From Solilutibacter pythonis (GTDB lineage: Bacteria > Pseudomonadota > Gammaproteobacteria > Xanthomonadales > Xanthomonadaceae), in NCBI RefSeq assembly GCF_003697345.1, contig NZ_RFLY01000001.1, positions 62,001-126,000 on the forward strand: a DNA stretch of 64,000 bases, read 5' to 3'. Shown here piece by piece: positions 28,751-39,203 of this stretch. A program made the position numbers and the translations under genes. Under the pieces are notes generated by a model. That model was not told the origin of the DNA. It did no database searches and saw only the letters and a program-made list of their open reading frames with translations. The first letter of the stretch is position 1. Each line of letters starts with the position of its first letter.

Positions 28751-29875
28751 TTACCGGAACGGCGAGCGTGCCGTCAATGCGCCGGTATGGCGGCGTACCG
28801 ATTCCCGTTCTTCCGCGCACCAACCGGCCAAGGCATGGCGGAAGCGCGATTCGGCGATCCAATGGCGGCTGCACACGATGGCGGGCAGAAATCCGCGGGC
28901 GATCTTGTGCTCACCTTGCGCGCCCGGCTCGAACCGGGTCAGCCCTTCGCGCAGGCAATAGTCGATGCCCTGGTAGTAGCAGGTTTCGAAATGCAGGCCG
29001 GGCAGGTTCAGATCGCTGCCCCAGTAGCGGCCGTACAGGGTGTCGCCGCCGCGCAGGCAGAGCGCGCCGGCGACCGGCCGGCCGTCCAGTTCGGCCAGGA
29101 TCAGCAGCAGTTGTCCCGGCATCGTGGCGGCGAGGCGTTGCAGGAAGTCCAGCGTCAGCGCCGGCGAGTTGCCGTAATCGGCGAACGTGCGCACGTAGAA
29201 GCGATGCATGGCGGCGAGTTCGTCGGCACTGGCCTCGTCGCCGTGCAGGTGGCGGAAAACGAGGCCGGCATCGCGCACCTTGCGTCGCTCCTGGCGGATG
29301 TTCTTGCGGTGCTTGTGATCCATCGCGGCGAGGAAGTCGTCGAAATCGCGCCAGCCGGATTCGTTCCGCCAGTGGTATTGCACGTCCTCGCGTGGCAGCC
29401 ACTCGGGGCCGAAGGCGGTATCGTCGCGTTCGGCGTGGAAGTTGACGTGGGCCGAGGGCAGCCCCTGCCGTGCCGCCAGCTCGGCGATGGCCTGGGCGAG
29501 CAACTGTCGATATTCGGTGCTGCGCGCCAGGAGGCGTGGCCCGCCGACGGGCGAATAGGGGACGGCCGCGAGCCATTTCGGGTAGTAGTCGAGGCCCTGT
29601 TCGGCATAGGCCCGTGCCCAGGCATGGTCGAACACGAACTCGCCGTGCGAATTCCGCTTGAGGTACATCGGCGCGGCGGCGACCAGCGCATCGCCCGCAT
29701 GCAGTGTCAGGTGGTGCGGCTGCCAGCCCCAGTCGGCGCGCAGGCTGCCGCTGGCTTCCAGCGCGTGCAGGAAGGCGTGGGCGATGAAAGGGTTTTCCCC
29801 CGTGTGCAGGCGGTCCCACTCGGCGGCGGGGATGTCGGCGATGCGTGGGTGCAGCCGAGCTTTCGCGGTATGCAT
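28751..29875 (-). CDS. FemAB-like GNAT-fold protein (DUF482 family)
   Basis: A 374-residue protein. Recognisable segments are ENPFIAHAFLHALEASGS near residue 27, YWGSDLNLPGLHFETCYYQGI and FEPGAQGEHKIARGFLP near the C-terminus, which are characteristic of the FemAB-like (PF04339/DUF482) group. These proteins have a GNAT fold related to the FemX and Aat aminoacyl-tRNA-dependent transferases, but the biochemical role of this family is not established. The ATG at 29875 overlaps the stop of the upstream gene by one base; the open frame further upstream is a shadow. Confidence 0.85.
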   Translation of the reverse strand: MHTAKARLHPRIADIPAAEWDRLHTGENPFIAHAFLHALEASGSLRADWGWQPHHLTLHAGDALVAAAPMYLKRNSHGEFVFDHAWARAYAEQGLDYYPKWLAAVPYSPVGGPRLLARSTEYRQLLAQAIAELAARQGLPSAHVNFHAERDDTAFGPEWLPREDVQYHWRNESGWRDFDDFLAAMDHKHRKNIRQERRKVRDAGLVFRHLHGDEASADELAAMHRFYVRTFADYGNSPALTLDFLQRLAATMPGQLLLILAELDGRPVAGALCLRGGDTLYGRYWGSDLNLPGLHFETCYYQGIDYCLREGLTRFEPGAQGEHKIARGFLPAIVCSRHWIAESRFRHALAGWCAEERESVRRHTGALTARSPFR

Positions 29876-30546
29876 CAGGTGGCGGGTGCGCGGTGGTCGG
29901 CGAGGATTTCGCCCGCGCTGGCCACCCAGGTTTCGTGGGCGTCCTCGCGGAAGTCCTCGGCCAGCGCATCGGCGTACCAGCGCCGCATGCCTGGCAGGTC
30001 GAGCAGGCGGCGGGCATACGCGGTTGCTGTTTCGCCCAGCGTCAATGAGTAGGTCTGGAGGCGGAAGGCGATCGGCGCGTGGAAGGCATCGACGGCGCTG
30101 AAGTGCTTGCCGCCCAGCCACGGGCCGCCAAAGTGCGACAGGCCGTCGTTCCAGAGCGTGTCCAGCCGGGCCAGGTCCTTGGCCAGCGCCGGTGGGATAT
30201 CGCCCAGGGCCACGCGCTGGCCGCAGCTCATCGAGCAGGTTTCGCGCAGTGCATCGAAGCCCGAATGCATTTCCGCCGCGGCCGAGCGCGCCCAGGCCCG
30301 TGCCGCGCGATTCGGCGGCCAGACCCCGGGATACGACTCGGCCAGGTATTCAGCGATTGCGAGCGAGTCCCAGACGGCGATGTCTCCCGCTTCCAGCACG
30401 GGCACCCGGCGGGTGGGCGAAAAGCCGAAATCCGTGCCGAATCTGTGCAGCCGCTCCTGGAATGGGATGCCGAGTTCGGTCATCAACAGCCACGGTCGCA
30501 GCGACCACGACGAGTAGTTCTTGTTGGCGATGTGCAGGATGAGCAT
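29875..30546 (-). CDS. glutathione S-transferase-like protein
   Basis: A 223-residue protein with an N-terminal thioredoxin-like GST domain (ANKNYSSWSLRPWLLMTELG, residues 6-25, then RRVPVLEAGDIAVWDSLAIAEYLAE) and a helical C-terminal domain ending with the FxED-type stretch AEDFREDAHE. It resembles the NYSSWSLRPW subgroup common in proteobacteria. The ATG at 30546 gives the family N-terminus. The substrate is unknown; a role in detoxification or thiol chemistry fits the neighbouring trxB only loosely. Confidence 0.88.
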   Translation of the reverse strand: MLILHIANKNYSSWSLRPWLLMTELGIPFQERLHRFGTDFGFSPTRRVPVLEAGDIAVWDSLAIAEYLAESYPGVWPPNRAARAWARSAAAEMHSGFDALRETCSMSCGQRVALGDIPPALAKDLARLDTLWNDGLSHFGGPWLGGKHFSAVDAFHAPIAFRLQTYSLTLGETATAYARRLLDLPGMRRWYADALAEDFREDAHETWVASAGEILADHRAPAT

Positions 30547-30559
30547 GGTGGGAGCCACT

Positions 30560-31843
30560 TCAGTGGAAGATCGGCAGGCGGAACAGGGCATGCAGGGTGA
30601 GGCCGGCGAGGCCGCCGATCAGCGTGCCGTTCAAACGGATGAATTGCAGGTCGCGGCCGACCGAGATTTCGATCTCGCGCACCATCTGGCGGGTGTCCCA
30701 GGCATCGACGGTCTGGCGGATGTAGCCAGGGGCCAGCTTGCGTAGCTGGTCGGCCAGATGCTCGGCGGCGATGCGCAGCTGGGCGTTGGCGGTGGTCTGC
30801 CATAGCGGGTCGTCGCGCAGGCGCGCGCCGAGGCGGCCGGCCCAGGCGCGGAGCTGGGCGAAGCTCGCGGAATCCTCGCGGGCGAGGTCTTCATGCAGCC
30901 AGCCGCGCAGGCGTGCCCACAGGTCGCGGGCGTAGTCGCGCACTGGCTGGCTCTCGACGAAGCGGCGCTTCCATTCGTCCACGCGGGCGCGGAAGTCGGG
31001 GTCTTCCTCCAGGCGCTCCAGCAGGCGCATCGCCTCGGCGGCATAACGCTGGCGCAGGGGGTGCCCGGGCTCGTTCAACACGGCCCGTACTTCGTCCAAC
31101 AGTGCATTGGCGAGCTTTTCGGAGAGTGCGACGCCGAGCGCGTCGGTATAGTCGAACTTGTCGGTCAGCCAGGTGAATTTGGGGAATTCGCGGCGCGCCA
31201 TCGTCACCAGTTTTTCGGTGATGAAGAGACGTACCTCGGGTTTGTCCAGCCAGTCGGCGACCTGTTCCAGCCCGGCGTTCAGTACCCTCTGGTGATGCTG
31301 GCCGGCGGTCAGCGCGCGGGTCAGGCGGGCGGCGGTGGCGGCCGCGTCCCAACTCGATAGCTGGCGATGCATCAGGCCCAGCACCTCGCGCTCGAAGGTC
31401 GGCGTATCCAGCGCGGTCAGCGCATGCGCGGCCCATTCGCGCAACTGCTGGGCCAGGGCGTCCAGCCGGGTTTCGTCGCCCAGAAGCAGGCCGAGTTGGC
31501 GCGCCGGATTCCAGGCATCCAGCCGCTTCAGCAGTTGCTCGTGGGAGAGGAAGTTGTTGACCAGGAAATCGGCCAGCGCCTCGGCGATGCGCTGCTTGTT
31601 GTGCGGGATGATCGCGGTATGCGGGATCGGCAGGCCCAGCGGGTGGCGGAACAGCGCCACCACCGCGAACCAGTCGGCCAGCGCGCCGACGGTGGCGGCC
31701 TCGGCGAACGCGCCCACCCAGGCCCACACGCCTTCGCGGCCGTTGAGGTGCGCCAGCGCCAGCAAGGCCACCGCGCCGAGCAGGCAACCCAGCGCGATGG
31801 CTTTCATGCGGGCGAGACGGCGGGCGCGGTCGGGATGGGTCAT
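30560..31843 (-). CDS. DUF445 family membrane protein
   Basis: A 427-residue protein of the DUF445/YjiN family. It has N-terminal transmembrane segments (about residues 14-32 and 39-65, with the conserved GALADWFAVVALFRHPLGLPIPHTAIIP), a long helical, probably coiled-coil middle part, and a C-terminal membrane helix RLNGTLIGGLAGLTLHALF. No function is established for the family. It lies 45 bp after trxB and 13 bp before the GST-like gene, so it is likely co-transcribed with both. Confidence 0.88.
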   Translation of the reverse strand: MTHPDRARRLARMKAIALGCLLGAVALLALAHLNGREGVWAWVGAFAEAATVGALADWFAVVALFRHPLGLPIPHTAIIPHNKQRIAEALADFLVNNFLSHEQLLKRLDAWNPARQLGLLLGDETRLDALAQQLREWAAHALTALDTPTFEREVLGLMHRQLSSWDAAATAARLTRALTAGQHHQRVLNAGLEQVADWLDKPEVRLFITEKLVTMARREFPKFTWLTDKFDYTDALGVALSEKLANALLDEVRAVLNEPGHPLRQRYAAEAMRLLERLEEDPDFRARVDEWKRRFVESQPVRDYARDLWARLRGWLHEDLAREDSASFAQLRAWAGRLGARLRDDPLWQTTANAQLRIAAEHLADQLRKLAPGYIRQTVDAWDTRQMVREIEISVGRDLQFIRLNGTLIGGLAGLTLHALFRLPIFH

Positions 31844-31888
31844 CGCCGCACAGGTTGCGGGTGGGCGGGTTCGGCCCGCGTCATCGCC

Positions 31889-32890
<1,002 letters not shown>

Positions 32891-32964
32891 CTAGTGTAAG
32901 CCGCCCGCCTTTCCACATGCGGGCGGCGGCCGCCGTTTGCAAATCCAACCCGTAGAGAGGCCCC

Positions 32965-34035
32965 ATGCGCATCGGTGTACCCAAGGAAACCAAGACCCTG
33001 GAGGGGCGTGTCGCGCTCGTTCCCGCCGCCGCCGGCGATCTTGTCAAGCGCGGCCACGAGGTATGGCTGGAGAAGGATGCGGGGGTGAAGTCGGGCTTCG
33101 GGGACGCGCAATACACCGCGCTCGGCGTGAAGATCGCCCCGGATGCGGCCGCGCTGTACGAAAAAGGCGAAATGATCGTCAAGGTGAAGGAGCCGATCGC
33201 CGGTGACCTGATGCACCTGCGCAAGGACCACCTGCTGTTCTGCTATCTCCACCTGGCCGCCGAACCGGCGCTGACCCGCCAACTGCTCGACATCGGCCTG
33301 ACCGGCGTCGCCTTCGAGACGGTGGAACTGGCGAACGGCGACCTGCCGCTCCTGGCGCCGATGTCGGTGATCGCCGGCAAGATCGGCGTGCAGATCGGCA
33401 CGCATTTGCTGCACCAGCCGATGGGTGGCAAGGGCAAGCTGCTCGGCGGGCTGGCCTCGACCGAGCGCGGCAAGGTGGTGGTGTTCGGCGCCGGCAAGGC
33501 CGGTGGGGCCTCGGCGGCGCTGGCCGCCGCCGGCGGGGCCAACGTCACCGTGTTCGAGATGCGCACCGACCGCATGGAGGAGATGATGCGGCTGGGCCAC
33601 AACGTCACCGCGCTCTATCCCTATGCCGACCTGGTGGCGGAGGAAGTGGCCTCGGCCGATTTGGTCGTCGGCGCGGTGCTGGTCACGGGGGCGACGGCGC
33701 CCAAGGTGATGAGCCGGGAAATGCTGAAAGGCATGGAGGCCGGTTCGGTGCTGGTGGACATCGCCATCGACCAGGGCGGCTGTTTCGAGACTTCGCGCCC
33801 CACCACCTGGAAGGCGCCGACCTACGTGGAGGAGGGTGTGACCCACTTCTGCGTCACCAACATGCCGGGCGCGGTGCCGCAAACCAGTTCGCAGGCGATC
33901 TGCGCGGCCATCCTGCCGTGGGTGAACCGGCTGGCCAGCGGCCCGCAGTGGCGCGAAAACCCCGCACTGGTGAACGGCATCAATGTCGAGGCTGGCCGGT
34001 TGGTGCACCCGGCATTGTTGGACATGACGCGCTGA
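32965..34035 (+). CDS. ald: alanine dehydrogenase
   Basis: A 356-residue NAD-dependent enzyme that interconverts L-alanine with pyruvate and ammonia. N-terminal MRIGVPKETKTLEGRVAL carries the conserved substrate-binding Arg, and KVKEP supplies the conserved Lys. The Rossmann motif VVVFGAGKAGGASAALAAA follows near residue 175. Length is slightly below the usual 370. It is a single gene flanked by divergent trxB and downstream ftsK. Confidence 0.94.
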   Translation: MRIGVPKETKTLEGRVALVPAAAGDLVKRGHEVWLEKDAGVKSGFGDAQYTALGVKIAPDAAALYEKGEMIVKVKEPIAGDLMHLRKDHLLFCYLHLAAEPALTRQLLDIGLTGVAFETVELANGDLPLLAPMSVIAGKIGVQIGTHLLHQPMGGKGKLLGGLASTERGKVVVFGAGKAGGASAALAAAGGANVTVFEMRTDRMEEMMRLGHNVTALYPYADLVAEEVASADLVVGAVLVTGATAPKVMSREMLKGMEAGSVLVDIAIDQGGCFETSRPTTWKAPTYVEEGVTHFCVTNMPGAVPQTSSQAICAAILPWVNRLASGPQWRENPALVNGINVEAGRLVHPALLDMTR

Positions 34036-34099
34036 GCGATGCCGCGCGGTGCCGCTGCGCGTCCTGTCCGGCGTGGTGAGCATCGTTCATCGAGTCATT

Positions 34100-34105
34100 T
34101 ACAAT
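34100..34105 (+). promoter_or_regulatory. putative -10 element for ftsK (TACAAT)
   Basis: TACAAT lies 38 bp before the ftsK GTG start in the 108-bp gap after ald. The same hexamer is found before the oxygenase gene (3908) and tRNA-Leu (6136). A -35 is not clear. Confidence 0.4.
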
Positions 34106-34143
34106 CAGGCGATTACGAAGCATATCTAAGGTAAAACCAGACG

Positions 34144-36507
34144 GTGGCAACCCCGAACCCGGAATCCCGTGCCCGCAAGGCCAAGAAGCCCGAGAGGGCC
34201 AAGCCCGCCACCGCGCCCAACCCGCGTCGGCAGAAGCTGGTGCGCGATCTCTTGATGATCGCGATCGCGCCGGCATTGCTGTACCTGGTGGCGACGCTGC
34301 TGACTTACTCGCCGGAAGACCCGGGCTTTTCGCGGTCCGGCAACGTGACCGGCACTCTGCACAACGTGGGCGGGGAGGCGGGTGCCTGGCTGGCCGATGC
34401 CCTGATCAGCCTCTGTGGTTATGCCGCCTTCCTGTTGCCGGTGCTGCTCGGCGTGGTGGCGTGGATCGCGCTGTTCCGCATGGACAGCGATGGCGACGGC
34501 GAAGCCGACCTTGGCCCGGCGCTGCGCCTGATCGGCCTGTTCGCCTTCCTGATCGCCTGCGTGGGGCTGCTGCATTTGCGTATCCCGCACGCGCCCAACT
34601 TCACCAACGGGGCCGGCGGGGTGCTGGGCGGACTGGTGGGCAAATCGCTTTACAGCCTGTTCGGCCCGCTGGGCAGCAACCTGTTCCTCATCACCTTGCT
34701 GATGGTCGCGGTAACGCTTGCGACGGGCCTGTCCTGGTTCGCGGTGATGGATTGGCTCGGCGCCTGGGTGATGCGGCTGCCCGAGCTGTTCCGCCGTGGC
34801 CAGAAGCAGGCCAGCGAGTGGAAGGAAAGCCGTCATCTGCGCGAGGAGCGTACCGAAGCGCGCAAGGTCGAGACTGAATTGCGCGCCAAGCGCGAGCCGG
34901 TCAGGATCGAGCCGCCGGCCACGCCGGTGGTGGAGAAGAGCGAGCGCGCCAAGCGTGACCAGCAGATTCCACTGTTCATGGGCGGCGACCCCGGCGCATT
35001 GCCGCCGCTGGCCTTGCTCGACGACCCCAAGCCGCAGCCCAAGGGCTACGACGAGAAGACACTGGAGGCGCTGAGCCGCCAGATCGAATACAAGCTCAAG
35101 GATTTCCGCATCGAGGCGCAGGTGGTCGGGGCCTATCCCGGCCCGGTCATCACCCGTTTCGAGATCGAGCCGGCGCCCGGCATCAAGGTCAGCCAGATCA
35201 GCTCGCTGGACAAGGACATCGCCCGCGGCCTCAGCGTGAAATCGGTGCGCGTGGTCGATGTGATCCCCGGCAAGTCGGTGATCGGCCTGGAAATTCCCAA
35301 TGCCGGCCGGGAGATGATCTATCTCTCGGACCTGCTGCGCTCGCGCGAGTACGACAAGTCGGCCAGCGCCTTGACCCTGGCCCTTGGCAAGGACATCGCC
35401 GGCCGCCCGACCGTGGCCGATCTCGCGCGCATGCCGCACCTGCTGGTGGCCGGCACCACCGGCTCGGGCAAGTCGGTAGCGGTCAACGCGATGGTGCTGT
35501 CGCTGCTGTTCAAGGCGTCGCCCAAGGACGTGCGGATGCTGATGATCGACCCGAAGATGCTGGAGCTCAGCGTCTATCAGGGCATTCCGCACCTGCTCGC
35601 GCCGGTCGTCACCGACATGAAGGAGGCCGCCAACGGGCTGCGTTGGTGCGTGGCCGAGATGGAGCGCCGCTACAAGCTGATGAGCGCGGTCGGCGTGCGC
35701 AATCTGGCTGGCTTCAACAAGAAAGTGAAGGACGCGGCGGATTCCGGCCAGCCGATCCTCGACCCGCTGTTCCGCCCGAGCGGCATGCCCGACGAGGCGC
35801 CGCTGCCGTTGGAGCCGCTGCCTTACATCGTCGTTTTCATTGACGAATTCGCCGACATGATGATGATCGTCGGCAAGAAGGTGGAAGAACTCATCGCCCG
35901 GCTGGCGCAGAAGGCGCGTGCCGCCGGCATCCATCTGATCCTGGCCACCCAGCGGCCCTCGGTGGATGTCATCACCGGCCTCATCAAGGCCAACATCCCG
36001 ACCCGCATCGCCTTTCAGGTCAGCTCGAAGATCGATAGCCGTACCATCCTCGACCAGTCCGGCGCGGAGACGCTCCTCGGCCACGGCGACATGCTCTACA
36101 TGCCGCCCGGCACCTCGATGCCGGAACGCGTGCATGGCGCGTTCGTGTCCGACGACGAAGTGCATCGGGTGGTCGAGCATCTCAAAGCCGGCGCGGGTGA
36201 GCCGGATTACATCAATGGCGTGCTGGAGGAAGTGCAGACGATGCACGACGGCAGCACCATCGGCGCCACCGGCCTGCCGGAAGCGCCGCAGGCGGCCGGC
36301 GACGAATCCGACCCGCTCTACGACGAGGCGGTGAAGGTCGTCACCGAAACCCGCCGCGCCTCGATCTCCGGCGTGCAGCGGCGGCTGAAGATCGGCTACA
36401 ACCGCGCGGCCCGGCTGGTGGAGGCGATGGAAGCCGCCGGTGTCGTTTCGCCGCCCGAGCACAACGGCGACCGCAGCGTGCTGGCCCCGCCGCCGCCACG
36501 GGATTGA
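34144..36507 (+). CDS. ftsK: DNA translocase FtsK/SpoIIIE
   Basis: A 787-residue cell-division and chromosome-segregation motor. The N-terminus is basic, then four transmembrane helices (about residues 32-210), a short linker, the motor domain with Walker A GTTGSGKS (K443) and Walker [14 protein letters not shown], and the C-terminal gamma winged helix ([21 protein letters not shown]) that reads KOPS-type polarity sites. The linker is much shorter than in E. coli FtsK (1329 residues). The start is GTG 34144. Confidence 0.97.
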   Translation: MATPNPESRARKAKKPERAKPATAPNPRRQKLVRDLLMIAIAPALLYLVATLLTYSPEDPGFSRSGNVTGTLHNVGGEAGAWLADALISLCGYAAFLLPVLLGVVAWIALFRMDSDGDGEADLGPALRLIGLFAFLIACVGLLHLRIPHAPNFTNGAGGVLGGLVGKSLYSLFGPLGSNLFLITLLMVAVTLATGLSWFAVMDWLGAWVMRLPELFRRGQKQASEWKESRHLREERTEARKVETELRAKREPVRIEPPATPVVEKSERAKRDQQIPLFMGGDPGALPPLALLDDPKPQPKGYDEKTLEALSRQIEYKLKDFRIEAQVVGAYPGPVITRFEIEPAPGIKVSQISSLDKDIARGLSVKSVRVVDVIPGKSVIGLEIPNAGREMIYLSDLLRSREYDKSASALTLALGKDIAGRPTVADLARMPHLLVAGTTGSGKSVAVNAMVLSLLFKASPKDVRMLMIDPKMLELSVYQGIPHLLAPVVTDMKEAANGLRWCVAEMERRYKLMSAVGVRNLAGFNKKVKDAADSGQPILDPLFRPSGMPDEAPLPLEPLPYIVVFIDEFADMMMIVGKKVEELIARLAQKARAAGIHLILATQRPSVDVITGLIKANIPTRIAFQVSSKIDSRTILDQSGAETLLGHGDMLYMPPGTSMPERVHGAFVSDDEVHRVVEHLKAGAGEPDYINGVLEEVQTMHDGSTIGATGLPEAPQAAGDESDPLYDEAVKVVTETRRASISGVQRRLKIGYNRAARLVEAMEAAGVVSPPEHNGDRSVLAPPPPRD

Positions 36508-36616
36508 CGATTGCCCCCGAACTGAATGACACGGGGCGGGTGGGGCGATTTCACACCCCCATTCATTTTTGCCGGGGCAGACTGCCGGCACCGACATTTC
36601 CAGCGGAGCAGCACCG

Positions 36617-37240
36617 ATGACCACCCGCCCGACCGTTCTCGCCTTTGGCCTGCTTCTCGCCAGCGGCGGCGCCCTCGCCCAGCAGGCCCGTGCCGAACTA
36701 GAGACTTTCAGCAATGACCTTCGGACGCTCGATGGCGGCTTCACCCAACAGGTCTACGACCAGAAGGGGCGGCTGAAGGAATCGTCTTCCGGCAAGGTTT
36801 CGATGGCGGCCCCCAACCTGTTCCGTTGGCAATACGTGAAGCCCTACCAGCAACTGATCGTGGCCGATGGCACGACGGTATGGATCTACGAACCCGACTT
36901 GCAGCAGGTCAGCAAACGGCCGCAAGGGGCCGAGGAACAGTCCAGCCCGCTGGCCGCGCTGGTCGATCGCGGCCGGTTGACGCGCGAGTTCGAGGTGGCC
37001 GAGGCCGGCGGCAAGGAAGGTTTGCAATGGCTGGAGCTGACCCCGAAGAACAAGGCCGGCGCCAGTTTCGAGAAGGCTTCGCTCGGCTTCGGCCAGCGCG
37101 GGTTGGCGAAGATCGTCATCCACGACGCCCTCGGCCAGCGTACCGAGATGAATTTCGGCACCTGGAATCGCAACGGCCGCCTGCCGGCCTCGACCTTCCG
37201 CTTCACGCCACCGCAGGGCGTGGACGTGATCGGCCAATAA
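36617..37240 (+). CDS. lolA: outer-membrane lipoprotein carrier protein
   Basis: A 207-residue periplasmic chaperone with a signal peptide (MTTRPTVLAFGLLLASGGALA, cleaved before QQ). The mature part has LDGGFTQQVYDQKGRLKESSSG and RWQYVKPYQQLIVADGTTVW, typical of LolA. It ferries lipoproteins from LolCDE to LolB. The ATG at 36617 is preceded by GGAG (36605-36608). It lies between ftsK and rarA, the same order as in E. coli. Confidence 0.95.
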   Translation: MTTRPTVLAFGLLLASGGALAQQARAELETFSNDLRTLDGGFTQQVYDQKGRLKESSSGKVSMAAPNLFRWQYVKPYQQLIVADGTTVWIYEPDLQQVSKRPQGAEEQSSPLAALVDRGRLTREFEVAEAGGKEGLQWLELTPKNKAGASFEKASLGFGQRGLAKIVIHDALGQRTEMNFGTWNRNGRLPASTFRFTPPQGVDVIGQ

Positions 37241-37322
37241 GTACGCGTGAAGGCGGGCGAATCCCCGCCGATGCACAGGCCCGCCATGCGCGGGCCCGAT
37301 CGTTTTCGCCGCCGTCATCGTC

Positions 37323-37328
37323 GATACT
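37323..37328 (+). promoter_or_regulatory. putative -10 element directly before rarA (GATACT)
   Basis: GATACT ends six bases before the GTG start of rarA and no Shine-Dalgarno sequence intervenes. The spacing matches the clpS and nfuA promoters and would again give a leaderless transcript. Confidence 0.35.
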
Positions 37329-37334
37329 GCACCC

Positions 37335-38684
37335 GTGAAGCGACGCTCCTCTCCGACCACCACGCCCGATCTGCTTGCCGGCGGCCACGAAATGCGCCCG
37401 TTGGCCGAGCGCATGCGCCCGCGCTCGCTCGACGAGATGGTTGGGCAGAAGCGCCTCCTGGACGAAGGCAGCGCATTGCGTCGGGCGATCGAGGGGGGGC
37501 GCGTCCACTCGATGATCCTGTGGGGGCCGCCGGGTTGCGGTAAGACCACCCTGGCGCTGCTGCTGGCGCAATACGCCGATGCCGAGTTCGTCGCCATCTC
37601 GGCGGTGATGAGCGGCCTGCCGGAAGTGCGCAAGGTGCTGGGCGAAGCCGAGCAGCGCTTCCACGCCGGCATCCGCACCGTGCTGTTCGTGGACGAGGTG
37701 CATCGCTTCAACAAGGTGCAGCAGGATGCCTTCCTGCCGCACATCGAGCGCGGCACCATCCTGTTCGTCGGCGCGACCACCGAGAACCCATCGTTCGAGC
37801 TGAATTCCGCGCTGCTCTCGCGCTGCCGCGTACATGTGCTGGAAGCGGTATCGGCCGACGACATCGCCGCGGCGCTGCATCGCGCCCTGGCCGATGCCGA
37901 GCGCGGGCTGGCGGGGCAGGAGATCGACATCGCCGAGGAGGATCTGCGAGCGATCGCCATCGCCGCCGATGGCGACGTGCGTCGCGCCCTGACTTTGCTG
38001 GAAATCGCCGCCGAACTGGGCGCGGAAGGGCGGGTCGGGCGGGAACTCGTCGAACAGGTGCTGGCCGACCGCACGCGCCGCTTCGACAAGGGCGGCGAAC
38101 AGTTCTACGACCAGATCAGCGCGCTGCACAAATCGGTGCGCAGTTCCAATCCCGATGCCGCGCTGTACTGGTTCGCACGGATGATCGACGGCGGTTGCGA
38201 CCCGATCTACCTGGCCCGGCGCCTGACCCGGATGGCGGTCGAGGACATCGGCCTGGCCGACCCGCGCGCGCTGGCGATGGCGACCGAAGCCTGGGACGCC
38301 TACGACCGCCTCGGCTCACCCGAGGGCGAACTGGCGCTGGCGCAGGTGGTGATCTATCTCGCCAGCACCGCCAAATCCAACGCCGCCTACGCGGCCTGGA
38401 AAGCCGCACGCCGCGAGGTGCGCGAGTACGGCACGCAAGAAGTCCCGATGCACATCCGCAACGCCCCGACCAAGCTGATGAAAGAACTCGGCTACGGCCA
38501 GGGCTATCAATACGATCACGACGCCGAGGGCGGCATCGCCCTCGACCAGACCGGCTTCCCGGATGCGATGGGGGAACGCGTTTACTACCGCCCGGTGGCG
38601 CGCGGGATGGAAATCAAGCTGAAGGAGAAGCTCGACGCCCTGCGTGCCGTGCGGGAGGCGGCGCGCGGCAAGGCAGCCGGTTAG
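37335..38684 (+). CDS. rarA: replication-associated recombination protein A
   Basis: A 449-residue AAA+ ATPase (also MgsA) that acts at stalled forks with SSB and RecA. PLAERMRPRSLDEMVGQKRLL starts the conserved region, Walker A is GPPGCGKTT (K70), Walker B is VLFVDEVHRFNK, and the C-terminal tetramerisation part includes ALYWFARMIDGG and YLARRLTRMAVEDIG. The start is GTG 37335; an internal ATG at 37392 would delete only poorly conserved residues. Confidence 0.96.
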   Translation: MKRRSSPTTTPDLLAGGHEMRPLAERMRPRSLDEMVGQKRLLDEGSALRRAIEGGRVHSMILWGPPGCGKTTLALLLAQYADAEFVAISAVMSGLPEVRKVLGEAEQRFHAGIRTVLFVDEVHRFNKVQQDAFLPHIERGTILFVGATTENPSFELNSALLSRCRVHVLEAVSADDIAAALHRALADAERGLAGQEIDIAEEDLRAIAIAADGDVRRALTLLEIAAELGAEGRVGRELVEQVLADRTRRFDKGGEQFYDQISALHKSVRSSNPDAALYWFARMIDGGCDPIYLARRLTRMAVEDIGLADPRALAMATEAWDAYDRLGSPEGELALAQVVIYLASTAKSNAAYAAWKAARREVREYGTQEVPMHIRNAPTKLMKELGYGQGYQYDHDAEGGIALDQTGFPDAMGERVYYRPVARGMEIKLKEKLDALRAVREAARGKAAG

Positions 38685-38729
38685 CCACGGATCGCAGCGC
38701 CTGTCTTGCCAATCGAACCCAAACGGCAC

Positions 38730-38746
38730 GAAGCCGCATCGGCTTC
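38730..38746. terminator. weak hairpin between convergent rarA and VOC gene
   Basis: GAAGCC (38730-38735) pairs with GGCTTC (38741-38746) around GCATC, and the outer GGCACGA/TCGTGCC bases at 38725-38731 and 38756-38762 can add an alternative larger stem. There is no T run, so the terminator role is only suggested by its position between convergent genes. Confidence 0.3.
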
Positions 38747-38775
38747 GAAGCATCGTCGTGCCGGCGGCGGGATGC

Positions 38776-39153
38776 TCAGCCCTGATTTGCCAGTGATTGG
38801 GCGAGCATCATGCAGTTTCCATCGGGGTCGTAGAAGGTCAACAGCTTGACCATCCCGGGAATTTCCTGGATGCCGTTGTCCTGACGGACATCATGACTGT
38901 CCAGATGGGCCTTGGCCTCCCGTATGTCGGAAACCCCCCAGACGTTCGTGGCGTTCCCGCCGCGGGCGACGTGCTCGTTTTCGGAAAGCCCGACGCTCAC
39001 CCCGGGCACGCTCGTTGACAGCTCGCACCAGCCGATGTCATCTACCCGGTACAGCAGCTTGAAACCCAGCACTTTTTCGTACCATTCGATCGATTCATCC
39101 AGGTGTTTCACGCTCATCGAAGCGGTGACTTCTGGGGTGTAGTCGAGGCCCAT
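38776..39153 (-). CDS. VOC-family (glyoxalase/bleomycin-resistance-like) protein
   Basis: A 125-residue single vicinal-oxygen-chelate protein with two beta-alpha-beta-beta-beta modules: VTASMSVKHLDESIEWYEKVLGF at the start and GVSDIREAKAHLDSHDV, then VKLLTFYDPDGNCMMLAQSL at the end, where the Asp-Pro-Asp-Gly-Asn turn is typical. I chose ATG 39153 because GGAG lies six bases before it; longer versions starting up to 39213 would cross the promoter region. The substrate is unknown. It is divergent from a regulator gene and has visibly lower GC than its neighbours. Confidence 0.82.
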   Translation of the reverse strand: MGLDYTPEVTASMSVKHLDESIEWYEKVLGFKLLYRVDDIGWCELSTSVPGVSVGLSENEHVARGGNATNVWGVSDIREAKAHLDSHDVRQDNGIQEIPGMVKLLTFYDPDGNCMMLAQSLANQG

Positions 39154-39180
39154 GTCATCTCCATCGGGAATATTTGGTCT

Positions 39181-39196
39181 GGAATTTATACTATCC
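39181..39196. promoter_or_regulatory. overlapping divergent promoters with palindromic centre
   Basis: On the + strand TATACT (39187-39192) faces the regulator gene; on the - strand TATAAA (39190-39185) faces the VOC gene, so the two -10 boxes overlap. The 16-bp GGAATTTATACTATCC is an imperfect palindrome (GGA...TATA...TCC, ten of sixteen positions symmetric), a plausible operator for the dimeric regulator encoded next to it. Confidence 0.5.
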
Positions 39197-39203
39197 ATAA
39201 AAA

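Noticed and set aside
34126-36744. 872-codon open frame on the minus strand across ftsK
   Set aside because: High GC at third codon positions opens long antisense frames. The product is His/Arg/Ala-rich with no family resemblance, while ftsK is fully conserved on the other strand. The same applies to the long antisense frames over clpA, nuoL, nuoM, accD-glmM and the RND genes.
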